16,920 nt of DNA, taken from a bacterium. Lineage in GTDB: Bacteria; UBP15; UBA6099. Each line of letters opens with the position of its first letter. Position 1 is the first letter of the stretch. The position numbers were made by a program, and so were the translations under genes. The stretch spans positions 1-16,920 of the forward strand of contig JAKQBV010000245.1 of NCBI GenBank assembly GCA_029573925.1, read 5' to 3'. Below, in pieces: positions 5,478 through 12,822 of the stretch. The notes under the pieces are model-generated. The model had not been told where the DNA came from. It did not search any database and saw only the letters and a program-made list of their open reading frames with translations.

Positions 5478-8006
5478 TCAGATTATCTCCCGCTCCTTCT
5501 GAATCAGCGAGTAGACTTCTATCTGGTCTCCCTCTTCGTACGCCTCGAACCCTTCCAGCGTCACGCCGCACTCGTATCCCTGCGCCACGCTTTTCACGCT
5601 GTCCTTGAAACGCCTCAGCGAAGACACTTTAGTCTTTAGTATTTCGTTGCCGCCCCTGATGAGCCTCGCTATCATTCCCGTCTTCAGCTCGCCCTCGGTG
5701 ACCATGCAGCCCGCGATGTTTCCGAACTTCGACGAGGCGAACGTCTGCCTCACTTCCGCCCTGCCGCTGAAATGCTCGTCGAATTCGGGAGCGAGCATGC
5801 CCGCCATCGCCAGTTTCACATCGTCGATCAGCTTGTATATGATGTCGTAGAACCTTATCTCAACTTTTTCGGAATTGGCACGGGCGCGCGCGTCGGGTAT
5901 CACGTTCACGTTGTACGCCACGACAATCGCGTTCGCCGCCGCCGCCAGCATGATGTCCGTCTCGTTCACGTCTCCCGCCGCCACGCGGATCACGTTCACC
6001 CTCACCTGCTCGTGCTTGATTCCCTCGAGCGCCTGCACTATCGCCTCCACAGAGCCTTGCACGTCGCCTTTCAGCACCACCTTTAATTCCTGCAGACTGT
6101 CGGATTTCATCCTGCTGAACAGGTCTTCAAGCGTTATCCGGCTTTCGTACTTCATCTTCTCTTCGCGGTTCTTGAACTCTCTCTTCGCCGCGATTTCCCT
6201 AGCCGTCTTTTCGTCCTCAATCGCGAAGAACTGATCTCCGGCCTCCGGCATTTCATGAAGCCCGTGAACCTCCACAGGCATGGACGCGAACGCGGACTGC
6301 ACTCTTTCGCCGAGGTCGTTCTCCAACGCGCGCGCCTTTCCGTACGTCCTTCCGGCCACCATATAGTCCCCGACGTTCAGCGTTCCGTTCTGAACAAGAA
6401 CCGTCGCCACCGGGCCTTTTCCCTTGTCCAACTTCGCTTCGATGACAGTTCCTATCGCCCTTCTCTTCGGGCTGGCTTTCAGTTCCATTATATCCGTGAC
6501 GAGGAACACCATGTCCAGCAGGTCCTCGATTCCCTGTTTCTGAAGAGCTGACACCTCGACGAACACGGTGTCGCCGCCCCAGTTTTCGGGAACAAGCCCC
6601 TTGTCGGAAAGCATCTGGCGCACCCTGTCCGGGTTTGCCTGCGGTTTGTCTATCTTATTTATCGCAACGAGGATCGGCACTTTAGCGTCCCGCGCGTGGT
6701 CGATGGCCTCTATCGTCTGCGGCATCACGCCGTCATCCGCCGCCACCACCAGCACCGCCAGATCCGTAACCTTCGCGCCCCGCGCCCTCAACTGCGTGAA
6801 AGCCGCGTGGCCGGGCGTGTCCAAGAACGTTATTTTTCTTCCATTGTGAGTTATCTGATACGCGCCTATGTGCTGCGTGATCCCGCCGAACTCCGTGGCC
6901 GTCACGTCCGTGTGCCTGATGGCGTCGAGCAACTTCGTTTTCCCGTGGTCGACGTGTCCGAGCACCGTCACCACCGGGGCGCGCTCTATCTTCTCTCCGG
7001 CCTCTTCTTCTTCATGAATGGCGGCCAGCTCGTCTTCCGTTTCCGGCCCCGCGTCCTTCATGTCATGGAACACCTTGCATTCGTAACTGTCCGCCACCAG
7101 CTTTATTATGTCCAAGTCCAGACTCTGGTTCAGCGTCGTCATCAACTGCAATTCCTTCATCAGGTACATGATGATGTCGGACGATTTCGCTCCCAACTCG
7201 TGCGCCAACTCCCGCACCGTCATCGGCCCGGAAACTCGTATCCTTTTTCTGAGGACCGGCTTCTGTTCCTCTTCCGTCTGAGCCGCTCCGCGCTCCTTCT
7301 TTGAGCGTTTTTTGATGAAAGTGGTTTTTGTTATTCCACGGCGGTCCTTTTGCAATCCCTTCTGCTTGATCGCGTCCAGTCTCTTCGCCGGACTTGCGTA
7401 CATGTCAATGGGCTTTTCCTTCTTTTCGCCTTCGCTCTTGGGAAATTTCGGCGCGCCGGCTTTTTTAAGTTTATCCTTCTTGTCTTTTTCGAGTTTGAGG
7501 GCGGACGCGAGAACCTCCAGCTCAACCAGTTCCGGTATCGCTTCAGCTTCTTCCACAACCTTCGGAATTGGTTGCGCGGCGGGCTTTGGAGCCTGATATT
7601 CCTGTTTCTGAACAGGTTTAGTTTCAGGCTTCACTGCCTCTGCGGGAGCGGGCTTATGCTCCGGAGCTTTGGGCGCGGGAGGCGGCGGCGCCGCAGCCGG
7701 CGCGACGGGCTTTCTCTCAGGAGGCGGAACCGGACGCGGCGCGACCGGCTTCTGCCTAGGCTCTTCATAATCCGGATCATCTTCCGCCCGCGGCTTCGGC
7801 GGCGAATCTATGAATTCCTCTTCCGGCTCTTCAAACAAATGAAGCCCCATCTGACGCTTCACTTGGTTGATTGCTTCATCGTCGACAGCGTTGAATATGT
7901 TGTCAACGCGAACGCCCATGAACTTCAGCTTCCGCAAGAGATCGTTCGTCGAAAGCCCCAGCTCCTTCGCGTATTCGTAAATTCTTTTCTTTTTCGCTTT
8001 TGCCAT
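5478..8006 (-). CDS. infB: Translation initiation factor IF-2
   Basis: IF-2 is the GTPase that brings fMet-tRNA to the 30S subunit and promotes subunit joining. At 842 residues it has the long multi-domain form. An N-terminal IF2_N helical module spans about residues 5-55 and a Pro/Ala/Lys-rich linker about 60-170. A basic stretch covers about 170-240, with a second IF2_N-like module around 255-305. The G domain shows GHVDHGKT at 350-357, GGITQHIG at 374-381, DTPGH at 396-400, NKID at 450-453 and SAL at 486-488. The C-terminal beta barrels and the EF-P-like fMet-tRNA binding domain follow to the end. It is 208 nt from nusA with no intervening gene. Confidence 0.98.
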   Translation of the reverse strand: MAKAKKKRIYEYAKELGLSTNDLLRKLKFMGVRVDNIFNAVDDEAINQVKRQMGLHLFEEPEEEFIDSPPKPRAEDDPDYEEPRQKPVAPRPVPPPERKPVAPAAAPPPPAPKAPEHKPAPAEAVKPETKPVQKQEYQAPKPAAQPIPKVVEEAEAIPELVELEVLASALKLEKDKKDKLKKAGAPKFPKSEGEKKEKPIDMYASPAKRLDAIKQKGLQKDRRGITKTTFIKKRSKKERGAAQTEEEQKPVLRKRIRVSGPMTVRELAHELGAKSSDIIMYLMKELQLMTTLNQSLDLDIIKLVADSYECKVFHDMKDAGPETEDELAAIHEEEEAGEKIERAPVVTVLGHVDHGKTKLLDAIRHTDVTATEFGGITQHIGAYQITHNGRKITFLDTPGHAAFTQLRARGAKVTDLAVLVVAADDGVMPQTIEAIDHARDAKVPILVAINKIDKPQANPDRVRQMLSDKGLVPENWGGDTVFVEVSALQKQGIEDLLDMVFLVTDIMELKASPKRRAIGTVIEAKLDKGKGPVATVLVQNGTLNVGDYMVAGRTYGKARALENDLGERVQSAFASMPVEVHGLHEMPEAGDQFFAIEDEKTAREIAAKREFKNREEKMKYESRITLEDLFSRMKSDSLQELKVVLKGDVQGSVEAIVQALEGIKHEQVRVNVIRVAAGDVNETDIMLAAAANAIVVAYNVNVIPDARARANSEKVEIRFYDIIYKLIDDVKLAMAGMLAPEFDEHFSGRAEVRQTFASSKFGNIAGCMVTEGELKTGMIARLIRGGNEILKTKVSSLRRFKDSVKSVAQGYECGVTLEGFEAYEEGDQIEVYSLIQKEREII

Positions 8007-8214
8007 TATTCTGTTCAGCCCCCCGAAGCCGCCCCTTGGAGCGGCCTTTCAATCTGCTTCGTCATGTCGTCATCGCGCGGTCCGCCTTCCTAGGCCCCGG
8101 CGTTCGCCACGCAGTTCTCATCCGCCGGCGCTTTATTTCCTCAAGTCCGGATTCTTTATCCGGCTCTATCAATAATCATCATTTGCGGCAAAACTCTCTT
8201 ATGCCGCGCTCTTC
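8007..8214 (-). other. nusA-infB spacer without ylxR or rplGA
   Basis: Many bacteria have ylxR and an L7Ae-type gene here. I read the minus strand in all frames and find only peptides under 20 codons. Two hairpins are visible: CCGGAT/ATCCGG around a 5-nt loop at 8147-8163, and a 7-bp stem with one G-U pair at 8028-8045, just ahead of the infB start. Neither is followed by a U-tract, so read-through from nusA into infB is expected. The latter hairpin could affect infB initiation. Confidence 0.6.
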
Positions 8215-9621
8215 TCAGTCCTCTTCAACCGCCGCTTCGCCTTCCGCTTCTAAAGTTTCTTCTGCTTCCGAAGTTTCCTCAACATCCGAAGCCTCTTCAG
8301 CCGCCTGCGGAGTTTCTTTTCTTTCAGCGGTTATCGATTCCGGAACCTGCGGCGGAGCTTGTCCTTCCTCCAGCAGTTTCACTCCGTTTTCTTTCATTTT
8401 TTCCTTAATCTCTTCAAGCGACTTGTCTCCGATTCCGGGCAGGCCTGTAACTTCGCCCTCCGTCATCTTTGCCAGATCGTAAACATATCTCAGTCCCGCT
8501 TCCGCCAGAAGATTGAATGTTCTGGTGGACAGACCGATGCCTTCCAGCGGCTTCGACAGAAAATCGGACACGCGAAGCTCCTGCGTCAGCCGCTCTTTTT
8601 CCGTGTCGCTCAATATGTCTATCTTCCATGTCGTCAGCTTGTTCGCGAGGCGGGCATTCTGTCCCTGCTTTCCTATCGCAAGCGAAAGCTGATTGTCCGG
8701 CACAATGACCTCCGCGCTGTGGTCGTCGAATATTTCAACCGAGATAACCTGCGCAGGGCTGAGCGCGTGCGCTATGAACTGCGCCGGCTCGTCGCTCCAC
8801 GGTATAATGTCTATCTTCTCTCCGTTAAGCTCGTTGACTATGTTCTTCACCCTGCTTCCCTTGTACCCTACGCACGCCCCCACCGGGTCCACTTTCTCCT
8901 GCGTGGACACCACCGCCATCTTGGTCCGGTATCCGGCCTCTCTGACGATTTCCTTCACCTGCACTATTCCCTGCGCTATCTCCGGAACTTCTATCGAGAA
9001 CAGCTTCTTGACGAATTCGGGATCGCTCCTCGAAAGTATTATCTCGTTGTCCTTCGTGCCTCTTCGCACTTCCTTCACAAGCACTTTGAGCCGCCGGCCT
9101 ATGCTCGGCTTCTCTCCGGGGATTCTTTCTTCGCGGGGCAGAAGCCCGTCTATCCGGTCGAAACTCACTATGATTCCGTTGCTCGTTATCCTGCTGACGA
9201 TGCCCGTTATTATCTGCCCCTCTTTGTCGGAGAACCTGTCGAGTTGCATATTGCGTTCCATGTCGCGGACGCGCTGCACGATTAGCTGCTTAACCGTCTG
9301 TATGCCGATTCTGCGGAAGTTGCGCAGCGTCGCTGCGGTCTCCACAAGCTCGCCTACCTCGACTTCGTCGTTCACGCGCTGCGCGTCTTCAAGCGATATC
9401 TCTAAAGCCGGGTTTCTCACTTCTTCCACGACTTCCCTGACGCGGTAGATGTTGAGCCGTCCAGAGTCCACGTCGAATTCGACCCGGATAGACTGCAATC
9501 CTTCCGACTCCTGCTGATACGCCTTAACGAGAGCGTCCTCGACGATTTCCTGAATCAATTCCGGCGGCAGTTCGCGCTCGCGTTCAATCTGCCTGATAGC
9601 AAGTAAAAAGTCCGATGTCAC
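8215..9621 (-). CDS. nusA: Transcription termination/antitermination factor NusA
   Basis: NusA binds RNA polymerase and modulates pausing, intrinsic termination and antitermination. The 468 residues show an N-terminal RNAP-binding domain (about 1-125), an S1 domain (about 132-198), KH1 with GACVGYKGSRVKNIV (248-262) and KH2 with LAIGKQGQNARLA (314-326). One helix-hairpin-helix repeat follows (about 370-412, with GLPGIGDKSLEEI). The C terminus from about 438 is an acidic low-complexity tail rich in Glu, Ala and Ser. The GTG start is preceded by AGGAG at about 8 nt. rimP, usually immediately upstream, is absent. nusA is instead the first gene behind a strong promoter and a leader terminator, suggesting NusA-responsive attenuation of the whole cluster. 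Confidence 0.97.
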   Translation of the reverse strand: MTSDFLLAIRQIERERELPPELIQEIVEDALVKAYQQESEGLQSIRVEFDVDSGRLNIYRVREVVEEVRNPALEISLEDAQRVNDEVEVGELVETAATLRNFRRIGIQTVKQLIVQRVRDMERNMQLDRFSDKEGQIITGIVSRITSNGIIVSFDRIDGLLPREERIPGEKPSIGRRLKVLVKEVRRGTKDNEIILSRSDPEFVKKLFSIEVPEIAQGIVQVKEIVREAGYRTKMAVVSTQEKVDPVGACVGYKGSRVKNIVNELNGEKIDIIPWSDEPAQFIAHALSPAQVISVEIFDDHSAEVIVPDNQLSLAIGKQGQNARLANKLTTWKIDILSDTEKERLTQELRVSDFLSKPLEGIGLSTRTFNLLAEAGLRYVYDLAKMTEGEVTGLPGIGDKSLEEIKEKMKENGVKLLEEGQAPPQVPESITAERKETPQAAEEASDVEETSEAEETLEAEGEAAVEED

Positions 9622-9657
9622 GGCCGTGCTCCTTTAATTTCTTTTTTTCGCCCGCTT

Positions 9658-9676
9658 CCGGGAATCCTGTTCCCGG
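9658..9676 (-). promoter_or_regulatory. Second hairpin in the nusA leader
   Basis: On the minus strand CCGGGAA/TTCCCGG form a perfect 7-bp stem with loop CAGGA. It lies between the leader terminator and the nusA SD (AGGAG near 9631). No U-tract follows. The position suits a structure controlling ribosome access or mRNA stability. Function is inferred. Confidence 0.45.
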
Positions 9677-9698
9677 TCCGCGTTTTTACCCTATCAAC

Positions 9699-9722
9699 AA
9701 AAAAAGTGGGCTGAACCCACTT
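9699..9722 (-). terminator. Intrinsic terminator (attenuator) in the nusA leader
   Basis: On the minus strand AAGTGGG/CCCACTT (9716-9722 and 9704-9710) form a perfect 7-bp stem with loop TTCAG, ending in a run of seven T, the last five beyond the stem. It lies downstream of the nusA promoter and about 77 nt before the GTG start. The next gene on the other side is on the opposite strand, so this terminator can only serve the nusA transcript itself. That is the arrangement expected for attenuation. Confidence 0.8.
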
Positions 9723-9731
9723 TCGGCGGGT

Positions 9732-9757
9732 CGGCCCGCTCGCATACCGACGGGCCG
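9732..9757 (-). promoter_or_regulatory. 5'-terminal hairpin of the nusA leader
   Basis: On the minus strand CGGCCCG/CGGGCCG is a perfect 7-bp stem, extended inside by TCG/CGA with one bulged G. It would begin about 3 nt from the predicted transcript 5' end. An alternative hairpin GCGGG-CCGA-CCCGC uses its 3' arm, so the two are mutually exclusive. Whether they switch the downstream terminator is unknown. Confidence 0.5.
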
Positions 9758-9766
9758 TTTTGCAAT

Positions 9767-9795
9767 ATTATAGACACCTGCTCCTGTTTTGTAAA
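9767..9795 (-). promoter_or_regulatory. Strong sigma-70 type promoter for the nusA-infB cluster
   Basis: On the minus strand TTTACA (9790-9795) and TATAAT (9767-9772) are separated by exactly 17 nt: 5 of 6 and 6 of 6 consensus matches. Transcription would start near 9760, at the base of the first leader hairpin, leaving a leader of about 140 nt before nusA. Confidence 0.85.
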
Positions 9796-9901
9796 CTCCG
9801 CGCTCATTATTTATTGATTACCATATACTATATAACGTTTTTTTAAATTTTCACTAAAAAACCTTTCTCTTTATTCATTCTTTATGGAATAATTTTCGTC
9901 G
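9796..9901. other. AT-rich divergent intergenic region
   Basis: This is a strongly AT-rich stretch between the nusA promoter and the plus-strand phosphoesterase gene, compositionally unlike the flanking genes. An AATAAT at 9888-9893 lies only 8 nt before the ATG at 9902 and could be a -10 box for an almost leaderless transcript, but the matching -35 is poor. No gene is visible. Confidence 0.4.
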
Positions 9902-10828
9902 ATGATTGTGACTTTAAAAATCGCAAAAACCGCTTTAGCGTTGATCTTCGCTATCGTGTTTGCGCTGGTTCTCTTGGCTCTGTATTCGATTTATTTAGAG
10001 CCTCGATGGGTCGAAGTCACGCGCCACGATGTTCTATTCGAAAACTATCCCGCGGACTCCCCGCCTCTGAAAATACTTCTCATGGCGGATTTCCACTGCG
10101 GGCCTTACATGCCCGTCGAGCGCTTGAGGCGCTTCATCGATATTGCTAATCAGCAGTCCGCCGACGCCGCTTTGCTCGACGGCGATTTCGTCAGCTACTC
10201 CGAAAAAAACGCCGACGCCTGCGCCCTCGAACTTTCCCGCCTGAAAACCACGCTCGGCTCCTTTGCCGCTCTCGGCAACCATGACTACTGGGAAGGCGCC
10301 GACTATGTCGCGGACGCCCTCAGAAAAAACGGCATCGACGTCGTCGTCAACGGAAATCGCCGCTTGGCGGACGGCGTTTGGATCGCCTCTATCGACGACG
10401 AGTGGACCGGCCATCCCAATCCCGACAAGGCTTTCAGAGGCATCCCGCGCGGCTCCGTCCGCATCGCCCTCACTCACAGTCCGAAGCTCTTCCCGGCCCT
10501 CAGAGACCGAGACTGCCTCGCTCTCGCCGGACACACTCACTCCGGTCAGATTGACATCCCCGGCATCCCCAGAAATCAGCTTCCCGGTCTCCTCAACTCG
10601 CGCTACCTCAGAGGATGGTACTTCGACGGGAATTCCCGGCTGTACGTCAATCGCGGCCTCGGCATGGTGAACCCTCCCATGAGATTCCGCGCCAGACCAG
10701 AAATTTCAGTCTTCACAATCAGCCGGGGAACCCCCGACGTCTCCCGCATGAAAGCCAACGAGCCTTTCGACCCCGACGCCCCCATAAGAAAGTTCTCTTT
10801 CCGCTTGATGAGATTCATCACCCGCTGA
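9902..10828 (+). CDS. Membrane-anchored calcineurin-like metallophosphoesterase (YkuE/YaeI/LpxG-like)
   Basis: This is a two-metal phosphoesterase of the calcineurin superfamily. Residues 7-31 form one hydrophobic N-terminal segment, an uncleaved anchor by appearance, followed by the catalytic domain. All five metal/catalytic motifs are visible: DFH at 63-65, GD at 94-95, GNHD at 125-128, H192 in LTHSP, and GHTH at 210-213. Relatives include E. coli YaeI, B. subtilis YkuE and chlamydial LpxG, a UDP-diacylglucosamine hydrolase of lipid A synthesis. The substrate cannot be decided from sequence alone. If the organism is diderm and lacks LpxH and LpxI, an LpxG role would be a serious option. There is no clear Shine-Dalgarno before the ATG. 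The gene stands alone, with a terminator after it. Confidence 0.88.
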   Translation: MIVTLKIAKTALALIFAIVFALVLLALYSIYLEPRWVEVTRHDVLFENYPADSPPLKILLMADFHCGPYMPVERLRRFIDIANQQSADAALLDGDFVSYSEKNADACALELSRLKTTLGSFAALGNHDYWEGADYVADALRKNGIDVVVNGNRRLADGVWIASIDDEWTGHPNPDKAFRGIPRGSVRIALTHSPKLFPALRDRDCLALAGHTHSGQIDIPGIPRNQLPGLLNSRYLRGWYFDGNSRLYVNRGLGMVNPPMRFRARPEISVFTISRGTPDVSRMKANEPFDPDAPIRKFSFRLMRFITR

Positions 10829-10871
10829 CGTTTTGCCTGCGTCGTTTTAAAATTCGCCGCATAAAATCAAA

Positions 10872-10925
10872 GCCGATATTATTTTGAACGAAGTTCAATA
10901 AAATCGGCGATTAAGAGTTTTTTTT
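10872..10925 (+). terminator. Terminator between convergent phosphoesterase and mutase genes
   Basis: GCCGAT/ATCGGC (10872-10877 and 10903-10908) close an outer stem, and TTGAAC/GTTCAA around GAA form the tip. GATTAAGAG and a run of eight T (10918-10925) follow on the plus strand. On the minus strand the same hairpin is followed by TTTGATTTTATG, so it could also stop mutase transcription. Probably bidirectional. Confidence 0.65.
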
Positions 10926-10934
10926 GGAAGAGGC

Positions 10935-10972
10935 GCGGGGAAACCTATTTTTGCAAAAAATGTTTTCCCCGC
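10935..10972. terminator. 38-nt near-perfect palindrome, probable part of the mutase terminator region
   Basis: GCGGGGAAA and TTTCCCCGC flank an AT-rich centre that is itself palindromic around ATTTTTGCAAAAAAT. It lies 22 nt past the mutase stop on the minus strand. No long U-tract follows on either strand directly after the stem, so its role may be transcript 3'-end stabilisation. A symmetric protein-binding site is also possible. Confidence 0.5.
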
Positions 10973-10994
10973 ACATTCTTAAAAGAATTATTTA

Positions 10995-12668
10995 TCAAGG
11001 AGCGCGGAACACACCGAACGCATCCCTGAACACGCCGCAGATTTCGCCCAGCGTGGCGTCCGCCCGCGCCGCTTCCAGTATCGCGTCAAACAGAGGCGCG
11101 TCGGGCGTTTCTGCCAGTTTCCTTAGAGCGTCAAGAGAAGCGGCCGCTCTCCCTTCGTCTCTCTCCGCGCGCAACTTCTCCAGATTCGCCTTCTGTTCCC
11201 GCTCAGCCTGTTCGCTGACACGCAACAGTATATGCTTCTTCTCGCCTTTGGCTTGGAACTTGTTTACGCCGACCACCACCCGGCGGCCCGACTCCACATC
11301 CTTCTGCCACCTGTACGCCGCGTCTTGTATCTCTTTCTGCATCCATCCCTTTTCAATCGCTCCCACAGCCCCGCCCATCTCGTCTATCTTCTCGATATAC
11401 TCTATCGAAACGCGCTCTATCTCGTCGGTTAGGCTTTCTACGAAATAGGAGCCGGCCAAGGGGTCGATGGTGTCCGCCACCCCGCTTTCGTGAGCTATTA
11501 TCTGTTGCGTGCGCAGAGCGACGCGGACCGCGTCCTCGCTAGGCAGCGCCAGCGCCTCGTCCCATGAATTCGTGTGCAGCGACTGCGTCCCTCCCAGCGC
11601 CGCCGCAAGCGCCTGCAGCGTCACCTGCGCCACATTGTTGTCCGCCTGTTGCGCCGTCAGCATCGACCCCGCCGTCTGCGTGTGAAACCTCATCATCATC
11701 GACGTCGGCTTCTTCGCTCCGAAACGCTCCTTCATTATCTTCGCCCACAGCCTCCGCGCCGCCCGGAACTTCGCTATCTCCTCGAAAAAATTGTTGTGCG
11801 CGTTGAAAAAGAAACTCAGCCTCCCCGCGAACTGGTCCACATCCAGCCCCGCGTCTATGGCCGACTGCGCGTACGCTATCCCGTCTGCCAGCGTGAACGC
11901 GACCTCCTGCGCCGCCGTCGATCCCGCCTCCCTAATGTGATATCCGCTTATGCTTATCGTGTTCCACTTCGGCACGTTCGCCGCGCAATATTTGAACACG
12001 TCGGTTATCAGCCTCATAGACGGCTTCGGCGGGAAGATGTACATCCCCCTCGCGGTGTATTCTTTCAGAATATCATTCTGGACGGTTCCGTTGAGCGCGC
12101 CCGGAGCCACGCCCTTCCGCTCCGCCGCGACGATGTACATCGCAAGCAGAACGTTCGCCGGCGCGTTTATCGTCATCGACACGCTTATCTTTGAAAAATC
12201 CAGCCCGTCGAAAAGAGCCTCGATGTCCCTCGCCGAATCGACCGGAACACCCGTCTTTCCGACTTCCCCTTCCGCCAGCGGATTGTCCGAATCCATTCCC
12301 AACTGCGTCGGAAGATCGAACGCAACGCTGAAACCCGTCTGCCCCTGCTCTGCCAGATACCTGAACCGCTCGTTGGTTTCTTTCGCCGAAGAGAACCCCG
12401 CGTACTGCCGCATCGTCCAAAACCGGCCTCTGTACATCGTGGGCTGAACCCCGCGCGTGAACGGATATTCCCCCGGAAACCCCACATTGTCAATATACTC
12501 CTCATCCGACGGCGCGTCGCTCGGACAATACAGCCTTCCCACTTCTATCCCTGATGTCGTTTCAAAACCGCTCTCCCTTTCCGGGAACTTCCCCACCGAT
12601 TTGGCCACAGCCCCGTTTTCCCATTCTTCCTTCTTCTCGCGAATCGTTTTGCGGATATCGTCGCACAT
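10995..12668 (-). CDS. Methylmalonyl-CoA mutase, large/catalytic chain without the B12 domain
   Basis: This adenosylcobalamin-dependent mutase interconverts succinyl-CoA and (R)-methylmalonyl-CoA in propionate metabolism. The 557 residues cover the TIM-barrel substrate domain, with MYRGRFWTMRQYAGF, FDLPTQLGMDSD, ALNGTVQNDILKEYTARG, SISGYHIREAGST and RFHTQTAGSMLTAQQ. Counting from the chosen start, Tyr89, Gln197, Arg207 and His244 fall on the numbers of the Propionibacterium active-site residues. Tyr89 and Arg207 favour methylmalonyl- over isobutyryl-CoA mutase, which has Phe and Gln there. The cobalamin-binding domain (DxHxxG) is absent, as in two-subunit enzymes, and no small subunit, epimerase or MeaB is in the window. 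The ATG at 12668 has AAAGGAG 8 nt before it. An ATG at 12698 would add ten residues. Confidence 0.94.
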   Translation of the reverse strand: MCDDIRKTIREKKEEWENGAVAKSVGKFPERESGFETTSGIEVGRLYCPSDAPSDEEYIDNVGFPGEYPFTRGVQPTMYRGRFWTMRQYAGFSSAKETNERFRYLAEQGQTGFSVAFDLPTQLGMDSDNPLAEGEVGKTGVPVDSARDIEALFDGLDFSKISVSMTINAPANVLLAMYIVAAERKGVAPGALNGTVQNDILKEYTARGMYIFPPKPSMRLITDVFKYCAANVPKWNTISISGYHIREAGSTAAQEVAFTLADGIAYAQSAIDAGLDVDQFAGRLSFFFNAHNNFFEEIAKFRAARRLWAKIMKERFGAKKPTSMMMRFHTQTAGSMLTAQQADNNVAQVTLQALAAALGGTQSLHTNSWDEALALPSEDAVRVALRTQQIIAHESGVADTIDPLAGSYFVESLTDEIERVSIEYIEKIDEMGGAVGAIEKGWMQKEIQDAAYRWQKDVESGRRVVVGVNKFQAKGEKKHILLRVSEQAEREQKANLEKLRAERDEGRAAASLDALRKLAETPDAPLFDAILEAARADATLGEICGVFRDAFGVFRAP

Positions 12669-12822
12669 CGATTTATCTCCTTTTTCGTCCGACAACATTC
12701 ATCGGCCATTTCCCTGCCATGCTGATTCTCATCTGAATTCTAATAATACCATATCGCGTTTGAACGACGCCCTTTATTTATTTTTTCTGTTCTAGTCCGC
12801 CTAAAATCGTTAAAATATATTG

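Noticed and set aside
8007..8214. Short frames (16-19 codons) in the nusA-infB spacer as a ylxR remnant
   Set aside because: They contain none of the conserved Cys/Arg pattern of YlxR and are too short to be meaningful.
9622..9901. tRNA gene (metY-like) ahead of nusA, suggested by GTTCA in a stem-loop
   Set aside because: GTTCA sits in the terminator loop. No acceptor, D or anticodon arms can be drawn, and a T-run follows the stem.
11574..12194. Plus-strand frame of 206 codons within the mutase
   Set aside because: It is Arg-rich antisense translation of a well-conserved mutase, with no SD and no family pattern.
10995..12668. Isobutyryl-CoA mutase instead of methylmalonyl-CoA mutase
   Set aside because: The active site has Tyr at 89 and Arg at 207, as in methylmalonyl-CoA mutase. 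Isobutyryl-CoA mutase has Phe and Gln there.
12669..12822. Cobalamin riboswitch between the mutase and the DUF3786 gene
   Set aside because: The intergenic region is too short for the roughly 200-nt element and shows no B12-box-like or extended stem pattern.
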